Source: Arachnopeziza araneosa (taxonomy: Eukaryota > Ascomycota > Leotiomycetes > Helotiales > Arachnopezizaceae). From it: a DNA stretch of 10,468 bases. The stretch spans positions 1-10,468 of the forward strand of contig QYAI01000292.1 in the NCBI GenBank assembly GCA_003988855.1. The letters are read 5' to 3'. A program made the translations under genes and the position numbers. Below, one piece after another: positions 7,071-10,468 of the stretch (the stretch's first letter is position 1; every line of letters starts with the position of its first letter). Under the pieces are notes generated by a model. It was not told the DNA's origin. It did no database searches and saw only the letters and a program-made list of their open reading frames with translations.

Positions 7071-8300
7071 ATGTGCAGGTTACCGTCCTCGAATTATCAC
7101 ACACACATCATAAAACGAATACCATTAATCATCTTTGTGCTGATCTCTACTACGGTTCTTACATACGCTATCCGGTATCAAGTGGCATTCAAAGGCCTCT
7201 CTAAGAAGTGTGAAAGCCCCCAAGTGCGCCGGGAATGGCGAACGTTGTCTTTGCCACAGAAATTAAATTATTTTGATGCGGTGAAATGTTTACAGTATCT
7301 ACCTTCGAGACTGGACATTGGTGGTAGCCTGTACGATGATTTTAGCTACATACACCGTGGGATAGGTCTAATCAGTGCGTCGAATCGGCCCATTTCTCAT
7401 TACATTCTCTTAAGTTCAGCTCCTGGGATGACAACTTATCATAAATAGGTCATAGACAGCCTGCATTTCTCAGCTGGCACCGATACTTTGTCCACATATT
7501 TGATACTCGCCTCAGAACAGAATGTGGATATACCGGACCTATGCCGTAAGTACTAAGTCACTACAAGTAACCCTCGGGATTTACAAACACAGAAGCTGAC
7601 CCATCCTAGATATTGGAACTGGGTTCTTGATTCTGAAGATCCAGCAGCATCGCCTGTCTTCGATGCCGAGACCGGCTTTGGTGGCAATGGAGATATGACT
7701 CTTGAGGAAGGTCCCATTGGAGGTGGACGTTGTGTAAATGATGGGCCATTTGCCATGACCATCGCAAGATACGTGAACTTGAGGACCAAACCTCATTGTC
7801 TTTCTAGAAATTTTAGGAACGACACAGCCAGTGGTCACTTTTCGGGTGATTTTATTCGCCCTGAACTGATCAACGCAACTCTCAAGGAAGATGATCTCTT
7901 ATCGTTTACCCTCAAACTCGAATCTGGTCCTCACAACACGATTCCGCATGGTATTCGTGGCGACTTCATGTCTTTCAATGCTCCTGCTGGTAAGTACATC
8001 CCTTGACTTTATCTCGGTGGGAAATTCGTACTTGTAGCAGACGATCTTCATGGCTGACGAGAAGCAGATCCTTTGTTTTTCTTACACCACGCACAGTTAG
8101 ACCGTCTGTGGTGGAAATGGCAGCAAATGAGCCCAGAAAGAAGCTATACTACTAGGAGGAGTAACAACTCGGATGAGATGACAAGTTTGGACGATTTTAT
8201 TGATGCCGGTGAGCTTGGAGAGAAGATACGCGTCTTGGATATTATTGATACTGAACGACGCCTTCTATGTTATGTTTATGATGATATAGAGGTCCCTTAA
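7071..8300 (+). CDS. membrane-anchored tyrosinase (UstQ-like), four exons, 337 aa
   Basis: Exons at 7071-7374, 7449-7545, 7610-7989 and 8068-8300 join in frame. This type-3 copper enzyme class oxidises phenols; in ustiloxin and phomopsin pathways the homologue acts on the peptide tyrosine. Residues 17-34 (IPLIIFVLISTTVLTYAI) form an N-terminal membrane anchor. The CuA histidines are H95 (in DDFSYIH), H103 (in HRQPAFLSWHR) and H112; the CuB ones are H242 and H247 (PHNTIPHG) and the HH pair at 267-268 (DPLFFLHHAQLDRLWW). ECGYTGPMPYWNW follows CuA and crosses the second junction, as in the family. The length suits short secondary-metabolite tyrosinases, and there is no large C-terminal lid. An in-frame TAA lies two codons before the ATG, fixing the start. 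It is in tandem with the UstYa gene, 1.1 kb downstream. Confidence 0.92.
7375..7448 (+). other. intron 1 of the tyrosinase gene
   Basis: 74 nt, donor GTGCGT, likely branch ATGAC near 7428-7432, acceptor TAG ending at 7448. This choice gives seven residues between H95 and H103 and restores HRQPAFLSWHR, matching the spacing I expect of CuA in this family. The donor is weaker than those of the other introns. Confidence 0.75.
7546..7609 (+). other. intron 2 of the tyrosinase gene
   Basis: 64 nt, donor GTAAGT, branch CTGAC at 7596-7600, acceptor TAG ending at 7609. It splits a Pro codon after two bases and rebuilds the conserved GPMPYWNW sequence. Confidence 0.88.
7990..8067 (+). other. intron 3 of the tyrosinase gene
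   Basis: 78 nt, donor GTAAGT, branch CTGAC at 8054-8058, acceptor CAG ending at 8067. It splits the Asp codon of DPLFFLHH and keeps CuB intact. An earlier CAG at 8038-8040 does not yield this motif. Confidence 0.88.
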
Positions 8301-8746
8301 TAACCTTGTAAAGAAAATTTTGCACTCCCATTTAGCTATTATACGAGGTTTCAAGACTCCTATTTTCAAAGGTATCAAGTATTATATAAACTTGGAAGTG
8401 GGCAACTAAGTTAAGCGAGTGGAGTGCGTCAGGTAAGCTATAGCCGCTACGGATTAATTTCTTCCGTGGGTTTGGCGCGTCTCGACTTGAAGCCGCGGAA
8501 AATATCTCACCCTCTCAATTGAAATAAAGAGTGTAGGTAGATATTATGTACCCGCTCAATATCCGAACCGCAGGTCACTGGTCACGTGAGAATTTGAGAT
8601 CTACAACTGGCCTTTTTGCGATTCTGTGTTCTAGTGTAGGTCTTCACCCATGACTTGAAGCTTTATGTTTAACTCAGTATAGCATGAAGAATCCTATAAA
8701 TACGCATATCAAACCTCTGTCGTGATTCAAGCGCCTCTCTGCCAAA

Positions 8747-8768
8747 GACTAGTCACGTGAAACACGTG
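8747..8768. promoter_or_regulatory. double CACGTG site sharing 14 bp with the left promoter
   Basis: GACTAGTCACGTGA (8747-8760) is identical to 216-229 upstream of the 801-codon gene. A second CACGTG follows at 8763-8768, nine bases on, and another is at 8583-8588. A TATA-like TATAAATA lies at 8695. These are candidate bHLH sites, but no gene start clearly follows them. Confidence 0.35.
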
Positions 8769-9006
8769 GTGTGCCGGAGCGAACCGTTACATGCTTACAG
8801 GCTACTTGGTTTGCTCAGATAGCTCATGTAAGCTACGTAAGCTAGAGATGAGTTAATATTAATCAGTACCTAAGTGTGAATAGATAATTAAAATTTAACA
8901 AATAATACAGCCTTTAGCTTTGGTGTCGTTGGTGATGATGTGCATTGGAATCGCGAGGAGGGTAGAGTACCAAGGAAAGTATAATTACTGGATCTAGTAC
9001 CATGAT

Positions 9007-9231
9007 TTAAATTATAAAATTACCCAATTCCTTGTCCGGGCTGTCTCTAAAGAAAGTTCTAGCTTGCAAGAGTAAAATGCCTGGGCTCCTTCGAGATTCA
9101 GTTTCCGCTGTGCATGAGCCATTGAAGAACAGGGGTATTCCTTGTGGGCTCGGTGCCGTTAGATCTTCAGACATTGGAACACCAGTTATAAGGTCGTCTC
9201 GATCATCCTTGGCGTCCAGCCAAGCTTACAT
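9007..9231 (-). pseudogene. possible gene remnant or unannotated exon
   Basis: A stop-free minus-strand frame of about 75 codons has a protein-like composition: WLDAKDDRDDLITGVPMSED, then APSPQGIPLFFNGSC, then RRSPGILLLQAR. It contains a 55-codon ATG-started ORF at 9007-9174. Upstream, a different frame (start near 9265, MIIEIEKMRISYVS) runs up to it, as if a frameshift or exon border lay between. I do not recognise the family. It could also be chance, since the plus strand is open here too. Confidence 0.2.
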
Positions 9232-10468
9232 AGGAAATTCTCATCTTCTCAATTTCAATGATCATTAGTACGGTAGGACATTACATCAAAATAACAAAAA
9301 ATTGAACATTTTCAAGTAAGGCCAAAACGTACCGATGAAGAATTCGACCCAGCTTTTTCTGACATTTCCCCTGATTCGGTTTTCAAATTCGATTAAAATC
9401 AATACTGACTCAAAGAGTGAGACATTTAGTAACCATCAATTGCTATATTTCAAGACGCTGACTTAAGGATAGTTACCAGCATGTGGGCCCGTGGGCGACC
9501 AGGACAACAAATCCTCGATCAAAACTAGATATTGCTGAGCTATGAGATCCTGGTAAGCGCGCTAGCTTTGTTGATAGAGAAGCTAAGGCAATAATGAGTT
9601 GGAAGACTTTGTGTTGACAACCCTCTGGCGGAAAAAAAGTACAACTATTGTACGAGGGTAGGAGGAGCAGCCAATAAAATAAGAATCTCGTTGGCTCTCA
9701 GCTAACTCTCGATATGTATATTTCGGAAAGACAACTAAAGCAAGAACCTAAAGCAAAAACCGCATGTTCGTACGAAAGACCAAAAGGCAGTGTAAACAAC
9801 AAGCAATAAACAAGCAGATAAATCAATGAATCAGTAAGAAAAGAACATTAGTCAATAAAATCCGTATGATCAATGCTCCATTCGTAACAACGCAATATAT
9901 TCTCTCTTTTCTATATCCATGAATCTTCTGCTGCTGTGTGTGTTCCGTACTCCTTGAATCTCCTGTGTCTGCCTGTATAGGTGCTTAGTAGGACCTCCTT
10001 TACAGAGAGTCCTCAACACGTGCTTCTACTAGCGAAATAACCGAAAAATGTCATGCACCCTAGAACCCCACTACGCTATACTATGAAAGAGAGCAGAGTT
10101 GTGAAAGCGCTGCTGTGAGTTTTTCAGAGAGAAGCACGAAGGACTCCTTAAAGCTAAGCATTAATAATGGATTCTCTGCAGCTGTAAGTCCATGAACAGA
10201 GCATGTCGATATGGTAAGTAAGAGAGAATTGCCTTGAAGAGGTTGTGTCGGTTGACATCATCAACTGCTCGACGGGCAGACTAGGTGCGGATATCACGTA
10301 GTATGTTCGTTGTCGAATGGTATTAATTTCAGTGTAGAAGGAAGCTATCTACAAGAAGGCTCCAGCCTTATACTCGGGTTCACGGGACAACCGCCCATCA
10401 CCCACAACCGCCCAACCAAAACAACTTATTCAATCAAGAATATACCTAACTCCACCAAAAATAATCGC

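Larger units (their letters stand above)
8301..10468. other. right flank, mostly non-coding
   Basis: No gene with a recognised domain was found in about 2.2 kb. The start should contain the tyrosinase 3' UTR. Around 8384-8391 (TATATAAA) and 8695-8702 (TATAAATA) are TATA-like sites facing right, with three CACGTG boxes between 8583 and 8768 and another at 10017-10022. The 9007-9270 part looks most like coding sequence on the minus strand but is short and interrupted. From about 9600 on the sequence is A-rich and then C/T-mixed with no long frame; it could be promoter or leader of a gene beyond the window. Confidence 0.45.

Noticed and set aside
7071..7448. Tyrosinase first exon read as a stand-alone 125-codon gene ending at 7448
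   Set aside because: The copper motifs continue after a splice at 7374/7449, and the intronic tail has no family similarity.

Overview
The window looks like nuclear DNA of a filamentous ascomycete (Pezizomycotina). It has short 53-78 nt spliceosomal introns with GTAAGT-like donors and CTGAC/CTAAC branch sites, widely spaced genes, no bacterial ribosome sites, and fungus-specific protein families. I do not assign a genus.

The centre (about 3650-8300) holds what I read as a compact fungal RiPP (ribosomally made, post-translationally modified peptide) cluster of the dikaritin / UstYa type. On the minus strand, 3650-4009 encodes a 119-residue secretory precursor: a signal peptide, then three copies of DD(I/V)DSPLYYFGGYKKR, each bounded by Kex2-type dibasic sites. 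Divergently on the plus strand lies a three-exon gene (5002-5927) for a 271-residue UstYa/DUF3328 oxidase with both HxxHC motifs. It is followed by a four-exon gene (7071-8300) for a 337-residue membrane-anchored tyrosinase with all six copper-ligand histidines. Both intron-containing genes had to be spliced by hand, and both give intact frames.

Inferred pathway: the signal peptide sends the precursor into the secretory route. Kex2 cuts after KR/RR/KKR, a carboxypeptidase trims the basic tail, the UstYa protein cross-links tyrosines of the YYFGGY core, and the tyrosinase oxidises a phenol. The core has the same aromatic-aromatic-aromatic-x-Gly-Tyr spacing as asperipin-2a (FYYTGY) but a different sequence, and I match it to no described peptide.

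Left flank (1-3649): a single-exon gene (697-3102) for an 801-residue uncharacterised ascomycete protein. Its last ~70 residues look HicA-like, and its promoter carries several palindromes and a TATA box. I see no link to the RiPP pathway.

Right flank (8301-10468): mostly non-coding as far as I can tell, with CACGTG boxes, two TATA-like sites and one coding-looking minus-strand fragment near 9007-9231. No rRNA, tRNA, CRISPR array or complete transposon was recognised.
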